From the NCBI RefSeq assembly GCF_024397895.1, contig NZ_CP073346.1, positions 1,302,001 to 1,366,000 of the forward strand: a stretch of 64,000 nt of DNA, given 5' to 3'. Position numbers and translations under genes: made by a program. This DNA is from Pseudomonas benzenivorans (GTDB lineage Bacteria; Pseudomonadota; Gammaproteobacteria; Pseudomonadales; Pseudomonadaceae). The notes below the pieces were generated by a model. The model was not told the DNA's origin, did not search any database, and saw only the letters and a list, made by a program, of their open reading frames with translations. This document shows, one piece after another, positions 51,565 through 58,718 of this stretch (positions are counted from its first letter, which is position 1; each line of letters starts with the position of its first letter).

Positions 51565-52544
51565 TGTTGTTGCTCCCGAGGCCAGAGTCGCAGGTCGTCC
51601 TGGCGCAGCAAGCCGAGTTGATGGCCGATCAACACCACACCGTCAGCGGTGTCGAGCAGGCGGCTGTGATAGCTCTTGTCGAGCCCATTCGGAGTCCAAC
51701 TCTGCCAAGTACCGGCAGGCTCCCGAGAGCGGAACAGCGCACCGCGATCCCCCGTGGCCAGCCACTCACCACGGTGTACGGTGACGTCGAACAAATGCTC
51801 ACGAGTGAACCGCTTCACGGCCTGCCAGGTGTCGCCACCATCTGTGCTGATGAAGGCCTGTCCCTGGTTGCCCACCGCAATCCCGGTGTGGTCGTCGAAG
51901 ACCAGAGCACGCAGGCTTTCGCTACCCAGTTCCTGAATGCTCCAGGTAACGCCACCATCGCGGCTGCGCAGCAGGCGTCCGAATTCGGCGGTGATCCACA
52001 GATCACCTTCCACACCGGCACGAATGCTGTTGAACGTGACGTCTTCACCAACGCCCATGGCCTCCCAGTGCGCGGCATCAGCATCACCGCGAAACAGCGC
52101 GCCCATCTCGCCGACCGCCCAGAAATGGCCGTCGATGAAACTTATGCTCAGAAGCTTCCCCGCCAGGTCGGAGACCACCAGGCCCTGGCTCTGCCATGGT
52201 TCGCTACCTAGCCGGGTCCACAGACGCCCCTGGTTGCCCACCACCACTTGCCGCCCCTTGTCGGAAACTGCGATGGATTGCAGATTGCTTCGTGCCGGCA
52301 ACTCTTCGCGCGTCCAGCTCGCCCCGGCATCGAGGCTCGAGAGCAAGGCACCGTTCTGACCGACTACCCACAACCGCTCGCCCAGTACCGCGCCATCGAA
52401 AAAGGCATCGCGGCGCTCAAGCAGCGGTTGATCCAGCGGTACCGGATTTACCGAGGGTTTAATGAACACCGCGGCATACGCCAAGCTGCCGATGACCATC
52501 CAGGGTGCCAAACAGGCAGCCCGGCCAAGGAGGCGATTAAACAT
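51561..52544 (-). CDS. YCF48/BNR-type beta-propeller protein
   Basis: A 327-residue protein with an N-terminal hydrophobic segment (CLAPWMVIGSLAYAAVF, about 11-27), probably an anchor or signal. It then has repeats of the YCF48/sialidase-like pattern, for example VVGQNGALLSSLDAGASWTR, WITAEFGRLLRSRDGGVTWS and AVGNQGQAFISTDGGDTWQA. It overlaps the MMPL gene by four bases and likely acts in the periplasm as its partner. Role unproven. Confidence 0.88.
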   Translation of the reverse strand: MFNRLLGRAACLAPWMVIGSLAYAAVFIKPSVNPVPLDQPLLERRDAFFDGAVLGERLWVVGQNGALLSSLDAGASWTREELPARSNLQSIAVSDKGRQVVVGNQGRLWTRLGSEPWQSQGLVVSDLAGKLLSISFIDGHFWAVGEMGALFRGDADAAHWEAMGVGEDVTFNSIRAGVEGDLWITAEFGRLLRSRDGGVTWSIQELGSESLRALVFDDHTGIAVGNQGQAFISTDGGDTWQAVKRFTREHLFDVTVHRGEWLATGDRGALFRSREPAGTWQSWTPNGLDKSYHSRLLDTADGVVLIGHQLGLLRQDDLRLWPREQQQ

Positions 52545-53460
52545 GGTTCACCCCCTGGCGCTTGCCGGACTGACGCTCGAGCCAGCGGAATGAATGACCG
52601 CCCAGCGGGGTATTGGTCAGCGCCTGCACTCGCCGCACCGTATTGACCAATGCCAGCGGTTCGATACCGGTACGCAGCCCCATGGCGTCGAGCATCAGCA
52701 CTAGATCTTCGGTGGCCAGATTACCGGTCGCACCAGGCGAGAATGGACAACCACCAAGGCCGCCGATGGAACTGTCGAACTCGCGCACGCCGCAGTCCAG
52801 CGCGGCCAGCACGTTGGCCAGGGCCATGCCACGGGTGTCGTGGAAATGGCAGGATAACTGGCCGGCAGTGCTGCGCGATGCCAGCCGCTCCAGCACTTGG
52901 CGCACGGCATGCGGGTTGGCCGCGCCAATCGTGTCTGCAACGATCACCTTGCGCGCGCCGGCTTCAAGCATGCGCATGGCAAGCGACTCCACCACCGCGG
53001 GTGGTGTCAGTCCCTCAAACGGGCATTCAAAGGCCACAGCCACATAGGCGCGAGCCTCGATTCCGTCTTCTCGGGCTCGCTGCATCAGCTCGGCACAGAC
53101 GGTAGCGGTCTGCTCGAGGCTCATGTTTATGTTGCGTTGGTTCATGGTCTCGGTGGCCGAGAGCACCACGGCCACCGACTGCACACCGGCTTCGCGCGCC
53201 AGTTCGTAACCCCGTAGATTTGGCACCAGTGCCGAGTAGGCGACCGCGCCAGCCATCGGTAACAAGCTGAAAAGCTCGCTGGTGCCAGCCATCTGCGGCA
53301 CCGCCTTGGGCGACACGAAGCTGCCTACTTCAATGCTGCGGATACCGCCAGCAAGCAGGGCGTCAATCATCGTTAAACGCTCCTGGATGCTCAGCGTCTT
53401 GCCCTGGCTTTGCAGCCCGTCGCGCGGGCCAACTTCATTGACTATGACGAAATCGCTCAT
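52537..53460 (-). CDS. HMG-CoA-lyase-like enzyme
   Basis: A 307-residue DRE-TIM metallolyase. NEVGPRDGLQ at about 8-17 holds the catalytic Arg-Asp pair, SCHFHDTRGMALAN the metal histidines, and GGLGGCPFSPGATGNLATED the lid cysteine signature. True HMG-CoA lyases usually read CPYAxGASGN; here it is CPFSPGATGN. Substrates of this branch include HMG-CoA and citramalyl-CoA-like esters. The CoA-transferase is encoded three bases upstream, so it probably cleaves the product of that transferase to acetyl-CoA plus a keto acid. Confidence 0.88.
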   Translation of the reverse strand: MSDFVIVNEVGPRDGLQSQGKTLSIQERLTMIDALLAGGIRSIEVGSFVSPKAVPQMAGTSELFSLLPMAGAVAYSALVPNLRGYELAREAGVQSVAVVLSATETMNQRNINMSLEQTATVCAELMQRAREDGIEARAYVAVAFECPFEGLTPPAVVESLAMRMLEAGARKVIVADTIGAANPHAVRQVLERLASRSTAGQLSCHFHDTRGMALANVLAALDCGVREFDSSIGGLGGCPFSPGATGNLATEDLVLMLDAMGLRTGIEPLALVNTVRRVQALTNTPLGGHSFRWLERQSGKRQGVNHV

Positions 53461-53463
53461 GGT

Positions 53464-54663
53464 TCACCCCACCGTCCGCTGCGTTTTAAGCGCGGCGACG
53501 CGCGCCTCGTCGTAACCCAGCACGCGCCGCAGCACTGCGTCGGTGTGCTGGCCCAGCAGCGGCGGCGCGCTGAAACTTTCTTCGTTGTCGGCAGAGAGCT
53601 TGATCGGGTTACCCGGCGCCTCGACGCTTCCGCCTTCGGGATGCGGGATACTCACCACCATGCGGCGGTGGCGCACCTGCGGATCGGACAGCGCCTCGCT
53701 GAAGCGATTGACTGGCGCGCATGGCACGCGCACGGCGGACAGCTTGGCAACCCAGTGCGCGGTGTCGCGGGTAGCGAAAAGTTCGTTGAGGATGCCGTCG
53801 ATCAGTCGCTTGTCAGCCAGGCGGGCCGGCTGGGTCTTGTACTTGGGATCCTTGAGCGCCTCGACATCTAGCAGGCCGACCAGGTTGTCCCAAAAGCTGT
53901 CGAAGATCACCGCGACGATGATGAAACCGTCGGCCGTGCGGTAAGTGTTGTACGGCACGTGAACGAAGTGGCCGTTGGCCAACGGCTCAGGGTTTTCACC
54001 GCTGAGGAAGTACATGGTGGCCATGTAGTTAAGCATGCTGATCTGGCAGTCGAGCATGCTGATGTCGACGTGCTGACCATGGCCCTTGCTATGGCGCGCC
54101 TGCAGCGCTGCAAGCACACCCATGACAGCGAACATGCCGCCACCCAAGTCGCCAATTGGAATACCTGCGCGGGTCGGGTTTTCGGCATTGTCGCCGGTGA
54201 TCGACATGCCGCCACCAATTCCCTGTACCACTTGGTCAAACGCAGGGCGCAGGTAGTTGGGGCCGTCCTGGCCGAAGCCGGACACAGAACAGGTAATAAT
54301 CTTTGGGTTGATCAGCTTGAGGTGGGAATAGTCGATCTTCAGCTTCTGCGGAACACCAGCACTGAAGTTGTCCAGCACCACGTCGGCCTTGCACACTAGG
54401 TCGTAGAACACCTCGAGGCCGGCTTCGCTCTTGAGGTCGATGCACACGCTCTGCTTATTGCGATTGAGCGTTAGGAAGTAGGCACCCATGCCATTGAGCG
54501 AATGCCGCGGATCTTTAGCCAGCAATGCGCGGGTACCTTCACCCGCCAGCGGTTCGACCTTGATTGTTTCCGCACCTAGGTCGGCAAGGATCATTCCGGC
54601 ATAGGGGCCGGACAGCATGTGAGTCAGATCGAGGACCCGAATTCCCTCTAGCGGTTTGCTCAT
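53464..54663 (-). CDS. family III CoA-transferase (CaiB/BaiF)
   Basis: A 399-residue formyl-CoA-transferase-fold enzyme. LDLTHMLSGPYAGMILADLG at about 11-30 and Asp172 in AGIPIGDLGGGMFA, the residue that forms the acyl anhydride, are present. It moves CoA from a donor such as succinyl-CoA to an organic acid; here probably a hydroxy-dicarboxylic acid to be split by the lyase encoded next. It is the first gene of the operon running to 36185, 45 bases after the -12 element of a sigma-54 promoter. Confidence 0.92.
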   Translation of the reverse strand: MSKPLEGIRVLDLTHMLSGPYAGMILADLGAETIKVEPLAGEGTRALLAKDPRHSLNGMGAYFLTLNRNKQSVCIDLKSEAGLEVFYDLVCKADVVLDNFSAGVPQKLKIDYSHLKLINPKIITCSVSGFGQDGPNYLRPAFDQVVQGIGGGMSITGDNAENPTRAGIPIGDLGGGMFAVMGVLAALQARHSKGHGQHVDISMLDCQISMLNYMATMYFLSGENPEPLANGHFVHVPYNTYRTADGFIIVAVIFDSFWDNLVGLLDVEALKDPKYKTQPARLADKRLIDGILNELFATRDTAHWVAKLSAVRVPCAPVNRFSEALSDPQVRHRRMVVSIPHPEGGSVEAPGNPIKLSADNEESFSAPPLLGQHTDAVLRRVLGYDEARVAALKTQRTVG

Positions 54664-54707
54664 CGTTACTCTCTTTTACTTGTTTGAAATATCCGCAAAA
54701 GAGGTAT

Positions 54708-54725
54708 TGCAATCCGCCTGCCAAC
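54708..54725 (-). promoter_or_regulatory. sigma-54 promoter of the CoA-transferase operon
   Basis: Minus strand TTGGCAGGCGGATTGCAA has GG and GC exactly ten bases apart and matches the -24/-12 consensus well. The -12 GC lies about 46 bases before the start codon at 54663. An activator of the right class is encoded at 37198-39060. Confidence 0.8.
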
Positions 54726-54754
54726 TTTAACACGAGTTTTAAATTATTGTTTTA

Positions 54755-54779
54755 TAAGTGTTTTTTTAGCGAACACTTA
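54755..54779. promoter_or_regulatory. inverted repeat upstream of the sigma-54 promoter
   Basis: TAAGTGTT and AACACTTA separated by nine bases, about 30 bases upstream of the -24 element. Possible activator-binding site; the spacing is shorter than for many enhancers, and a matching site was not found at the other sigma-54 promoter. Confidence 0.4.
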
Positions 54780-54863
54780 AGCTGTCTCAGCTCTGTTGAT
54801 ATCTAGCTATTTCATGCTGAAGTTAATTTTTTCAGTTTGAATTTTCCGTTCTCGGCCGCAGTT

Positions 54864-54887
54864 GCGATGGCGATGGCGATGGCGATG
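54864..54887 (+). repeat. GCGATG hexamer repeat, four copies
   Basis: Four tandem GCGATG units encode Ala-Met repeats at the point where ISL3 transposases normally have a single Ala-Met before DMNTAF. In-frame expansion inside the truncated transposase. Confidence 0.85.
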
Positions 54888-55100
54888 GACATGAACACGG
54901 CCTTCGACCCGGAGGTGAAACTCCATTGCCCGCGGGCCGAGGTGGTATACGACCTGTTTCATGTGGTGGCGCGCTACGGCCGCGAGGTGATCGACCGTAT
55001 CCGCGCGGATCAGGCCAACCTGCTGCGGCATGACAAACCGGCGCGACAAGTGGTGAAGCGCAGTCGCTGGTTGCTGCTGCGCAACCGGGCCAGCCTCAAG

Positions 55101-55120
55101 AGCGAGCGAGCGAGCGAGCG
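55101..55120 (+). repeat. AGCG tetranucleotide repeat, five copies
   Basis: Five AGCG units where the family sequence SLKSERAVQLQ needs three. The two extra units add eight bases and cause the transposase frameshift. Confidence 0.85.
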
Positions 55121-55484
55121 GTGCAGTTGCAGGAACTGCTGCAAGCCATTGAGTCACTGGCCACCGTCTACCCTCTCAAGGATCCGCTCAAGGACATCTG
55201 GTACGCGCCCAGCGTCTGGGAGGGCTGGCAGCGCTGGCGGGACTGGCAACGGCACGTCCGGGACAGCGGCCTAGCACCGCTGCAGCGCTTCGCCAAGAAC
55301 CTCAGGCTTTACATTCGCGGCATCCTCGCCAGTGTCCGCTTCCCGATGCACACCAGCGTGCTGGAGGGCGTGAACAACCGCATCAAGGTCATCAAGCGCA
55401 TGGACTATGGCTTCCGGGACTCGGACTACTTCTTCCTGAAAATCAAGGCTGCTTTCCCCGGGAAAGTGCGATGAACCAAAAAGT

Positions 55485-56523
55485 GGCTATGTACCAATAG
55501 CGTGCTGCAGGGTTCTGCCTACTGCCTCCTGAATGCAGTGAACTGGCCGAATACTTCGCTGATAGAGCCCTAGCATGCGGCGCCAGCCCAGGTAATTCGG
55601 GAGGTAGCGGGTGGCCACGCCATGAAAGCGGGCCATCCAGCTCGTCAAGCGGCTGTGGTAGGCGTTGACGTTCTGGATATGGAAAGCGCCTTGGCGTACG
55701 CGCTGACCGGGGCGGGCATGCACGACCTGATGGGTGGTGCCCTGTGTCCGGGCAAAACTGGCATAGACCGCCGCCCCGTCACTGCAGAGCACGGCCTCCC
55801 GGTCGATCAGCGGCATCAACGCCTCTCGCACATGATTGGCATCGAGCTTGGCCAACTTGAAGTCAGCGGTGTGGCCCTCCCGGTCGCGCACCACCATCAC
55901 CGGGATCTGGTCTTTACCCGTGCCGCGGGTCACGCCCCCCCCCCCACCTCGTTTACGGGGCGGCCGAGGCAACTGCCTCTGGTCCTTGAAGGACTCCAGA
56001 AAGAACGTCTCATCCACTTCGACAATCCCTGCCTCATGCGTGGCGTGATGCTCAGCCGCTGCAGCCAGAAAGCGATGCCTCCAGAGCAGAGCGGTGTTCT
56101 TGCTGATGCCGCATGCCTGGGCCGCCTTGCGCACGCTAAGCCCGTCGATCAGTGCCTGGGCGTAGTCTTTCCAGCGTTCGGGGTAGTGCAGGCGGGCAAG
56201 GCCTGTGGCCGACAGCGCGGTGCATGTCCGTCGACAGCTGCGGCAGCGATAGCGGCGCAGGCCTCGTGACCAACCCCAGGGCGAAAGCTGCTTCGCGCTG
56301 GTCGGGCAATGCGGGCAACGCTGCAGTGCCGGCAGGCAATCGAGCACTTCTGTCGCCGGCGGGTTCTGCAGTGCTCGAAGAAGGGTGGAATGCTGCTGGG
56401 TGCTGAGCTGGCTCAATTGAGCCAGCCAGTGGTGAAAGGCCTGAGTATCCATGATGGGTAGGTCTCCCGAACGGATGCCTACCATTCAGATTTGTTAATG
56501 CAACACATCATTGGGACATAGCC
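55485..56523. mobile_element. IS1595-family (ISXO2-like) insertion sequence
   Basis: Terminal inverted repeats GGCTATGTACCAAT (55485-55498) and, inverted at 56510-56523, GGCTATGTCCCAAT differ at one position. The single transposase gene fills the element and its stop codon lies inside the left repeat. No clean 8-base target duplication: the flanks are CAAAAAGT and an A-run. It sits ten bases after the ISL3 stop and directly against the terminator of the next operon. Confidence 0.85.
55487..56452 (-). CDS. IS1595-family transposase
   Basis: A 321-residue ISXO2-like transposase. An N-terminal zinc ribbon ([11 protein letters not shown] then CRSCRRTC) is followed by a helix-turn-helix with [20 protein letters not shown] and the DDN-type catalytic domain: [21 protein letters not shown] and [20 protein letters not shown]. 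The frame is complete from ATG 56452, so the element may be active. It contains an 11-G run on the coding strand (55935-55945) encoding a glycine stretch, where slippage would kill the gene. Confidence 0.9.
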   Translation of the reverse strand: MDTQAFHHWLAQLSQLSTQQHSTLLRALQNPPATEVLDCLPALQRCPHCPTSAKQLSPWGWSRGLRRYRCRSCRRTCTALSATGLARLHYPERWKDYAQALIDGLSVRKAAQACGISKNTALLWRHRFLAAAAEHHATHEAGIVEVDETFFLESFKDQRQLPRPPRKRGGGGGVTRGTGKDQIPVMVVRDREGHTADFKLAKLDANHVREALMPLIDREAVLCSDGAAVYASFARTQGTTHQVVHARPGQRVRQGAFHIQNVNAYHSRLTSWMARFHGVATRYLPNYLGWRRMLGLYQRSIRPVHCIQEAVGRTLQHAIGT

Positions 56524-56556
56524 AAAAAAAAAGCCGGTCACATGTCTGTGCCGGCC
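56524..56556 (-). terminator. rho-independent terminator after the first OYE-type gene
   Basis: On the minus strand a hairpin (GGCCGGC... closing ...CCGGC) is followed by a run of nine T. It ends the racemase-to-oxidoreductase operon. The T-run touches the IS1595 right end. Confidence 0.8.
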
Positions 56557-56576
56557 AAGGAGCAACGCACGATGAA

Positions 56577-58655
56577 TCAGCTGAAGCGGGTCTGCTTGAT
56601 CGGGCCGTTGAATTGCTCAATCGAGCCCGGTTCTATGTAACGCTTCCAGTTGTCGAATATCTCCCGACCGGCCAGGAAGCCCTCGAAGATCGCGTGATCA
56701 GTCTTACGCGGCACCACGCAATCACCCACGCGATGGACATTCTCCAGCTCGACCTTAAGCGCGTGGTACAGGTCGTCCACCGGCAGATGGCGTACCGCTA
56801 GGACAATGCTGTCGAAGCCCTCCAGGGTTTCCTCCTCGGCGCTGTACAGATTGAACAAATCCACCGCCGGACCACGTACCTGGCTGACCCAGGCATTCAG
56901 CGTATAAGTCAGGCCACGACTGAACAAATTGGCATATACTACCGGCTGATCGAGGGTGGTCCCGAGGCGGTGGAACAACGCATTCCAGCGCGTGACCACA
57001 TGCACTTCGTGACCACTCTCCACCAGCAGTTCTGTGATGCCAGCAGAGTAGCGGTTGCCCTCCTCATCCAGCACCAGCACACGCTTGCCAACACGCTCCG
57101 GATGCGCCAGCACGTCGAGTGCAGTTAACACGTGATCGGCATCCAGACCAGGCACCTGGTCGACCAGCGGATTGATGTCTGAATAGCCACTACGATCAGG
57201 CAGCGAGCCGGTTGCGACGATTACCCCATCCGGCTGCAATGCTTTGATCGACTCGACGCTAGCCTCGCAGCTAAGGTGTACTTGCACGCCAGCCTTGGCC
57301 ATATGCACCTTGAGGTCTTCAGTGATCCAGGCGAAGGAGTCACGCCGTGGTAGACGGACGATTTGGTTGACCTGGCCTCCCAGCTCGGCACCCTTCTCCA
57401 GCAAGGTAACCCGATGCCCGCGCTTACCTAGCCCTTCCGCTGCCTTCATTCCAGCGGGGCCACCACCGATCACGACCCAATGCTTCGCCGCCGGCGCCAA
57501 CTCCAGAGTCTGCGGACCGAAGACCTCCTCGCGACCGGTGGCCGGGTTGATCTGGCAGGTCATCGATGTGCCGTGGAATAGCCGCGAGACACAGCCCTGG
57601 TTGCAGCGCAGGCAGTGGTAGATCTCGTCCTCGCGGCCCTCCGCGGTCTTGCGCGCGAATTCTGGGTCGGCGATTTGTGCGCGGGTCATCGCCACCATGT
57701 CAGCGTCACCGCGGGCGAGGATCGCCTCGGCTTCGCCGGCACTGCCAATTCCCGATACGCAGAACACTGGCAGCTTCACCGCACGTTTGAGGCGCGCCAC
57801 CGGGTCGACCAGCCAGCCGTTCGGCACATCGTACGGCGGCATGATGTAGGTGGCTGACTGGTACACTCCGGCAGTGGCCATGATGTAGTCGATATGGCCA
57901 GTGGCCTCGACCGTCTGCGCCACCTTGATCCAGTCGGCGATCTCCATGCCACCAGGGACCATCTCGTCCATCGATAGGCGAATGCCGACCACGAAGTCCG
58001 GCCCAACCTTATCGCGCACCGCCTTGATCACCTCCAGCGGAAAGCGCATACGATTCTCGTAGCTACCGCCGTATTCATCCCCACGCTTGTTGAACAACGG
58101 TGAGATGAACTGGTGCAACAGATAGCTGTGCGCCAGATGCACCTCGACCCCGTCAAAGCCAGCCAGGCGCGAATACTCCGCCGAGCGGACCCAGCCCTCG
58201 ACGATCTCGTCCATGTCCGAGCGCTCCATGGCCTTCGCCATTTCACCGAACACCGGCGACTTAATGTTGGACGACGACCAGAGCACTCTATAGTCATCCA
58301 TGGCGTGGGTTTCGCCCATCACACCAAAGTGGTTGAGCTGGGCAAAGATGTGCGCACCGAAGCCATGCACGGCCTCAGTCAGCGCCGTGTCGCGCTCGAC
58401 CATTTCCTCACGGTAGCCGTAGGGATATCCACGGCAGAACGTGTTGGAGGTCGGGTGGATTAGGCGGTTGCCGGTGACCATCAGGCCGATGCCACCCTTG
58501 GCCCGCGCGGCATGGTAGTAGATGTCCCGGTTATTGGTCAGTCCATCGGGCGAGTTGAAAGCCATGGCATGGGCTGACTGCATGATTCGATTGCGCAGAG
58601 TGATCCCGCGCAGTTGCAAGGGTTGGAACAGATGCGGATAGCGTTCGACAGTCAT
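56577..58655 (-). CDS. FMN/4Fe-4S/FAD oxidoreductase (2,4-dienoyl-CoA reductase / amine dehydrogenase-like) 1
   Basis: A 692-residue OYE-type multidomain enzyme. TIM barrel with LFQPLQLRGITLRNRIMQSA at the start and GFDGVEVHLAHSYLLHQFIS; 4Fe-4S ligands in HCLRCNQGCVSRLFHG and TCQINPATGRE; then an FAD/NAD-binding part with VVIGGGPAGMKAAEGLGKRG. The trimethylamine-dehydrogenase cysteine that links FMN is absent (MQSAHAMAF). Such enzymes reduce C=C bonds or demethylate N-methyl heterocycles. Start 58655 follows GGGAG. It is 63 bases after the second copy. Confidence 0.88.
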   Translation of the reverse strand: MTVERYPHLFQPLQLRGITLRNRIMQSAHAMAFNSPDGLTNNRDIYYHAARAKGGIGLMVTGNRLIHPTSNTFCRGYPYGYREEMVERDTALTEAVHGFGAHIFAQLNHFGVMGETHAMDDYRVLWSSSNIKSPVFGEMAKAMERSDMDEIVEGWVRSAEYSRLAGFDGVEVHLAHSYLLHQFISPLFNKRGDEYGGSYENRMRFPLEVIKAVRDKVGPDFVVGIRLSMDEMVPGGMEIADWIKVAQTVEATGHIDYIMATAGVYQSATYIMPPYDVPNGWLVDPVARLKRAVKLPVFCVSGIGSAGEAEAILARGDADMVAMTRAQIADPEFARKTAEGREDEIYHCLRCNQGCVSRLFHGTSMTCQINPATGREEVFGPQTLELAPAAKHWVVIGGGPAGMKAAEGLGKRGHRVTLLEKGAELGGQVNQIVRLPRRDSFAWITEDLKVHMAKAGVQVHLSCEASVESIKALQPDGVIVATGSLPDRSGYSDINPLVDQVPGLDADHVLTALDVLAHPERVGKRVLVLDEEGNRYSAGITELLVESGHEVHVVTRWNALFHRLGTTLDQPVVYANLFSRGLTYTLNAWVSQVRGPAVDLFNLYSAEEETLEGFDSIVLAVRHLPVDDLYHALKVELENVHRVGDCVVPRKTDHAIFEGFLAGREIFDNWKRYIEPGSIEQFNGPIKQTRFS

Positions 58656-58718
58656 AACTATTCTCCCACGGCTGGTCATCCACCAGCCGCGCTCATTCGG
58701 AAGAAATGGTGGAATGAA

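Larger units (their letters stand above)
54846..55474 (+). mobile_element. ISL3-family transposase, 5'-truncated and frameshifted
   Basis: The first frame gives DMNTAFDPEVKLHCPRAEVV and YDLFHVVARYGREVIDRIRA; after an AGCG repeat the frame shifts and continues with VQLQELLQAIESL and SVLEGVNNRIKVIKRMDYGF, ending at GKVR. This is the C-terminal half of an ISL3 transposase with its conserved end. The N-terminal half is missing. Inactive. Confidence 0.88.

Noticed and set aside
54846..55474. Tandem repeats considered as a CRISPR or VNTR locus
   Set aside because: The repeats are 6-base and 4-base units inside a transposase gene with no spacers; simple slippage explains them.
55477..56531. Target-site duplication around the IS1595 element
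   Set aside because: The eight bases on the left (CAAAAAGT) and the A-run on the right do not match; similarity is only A-richness.
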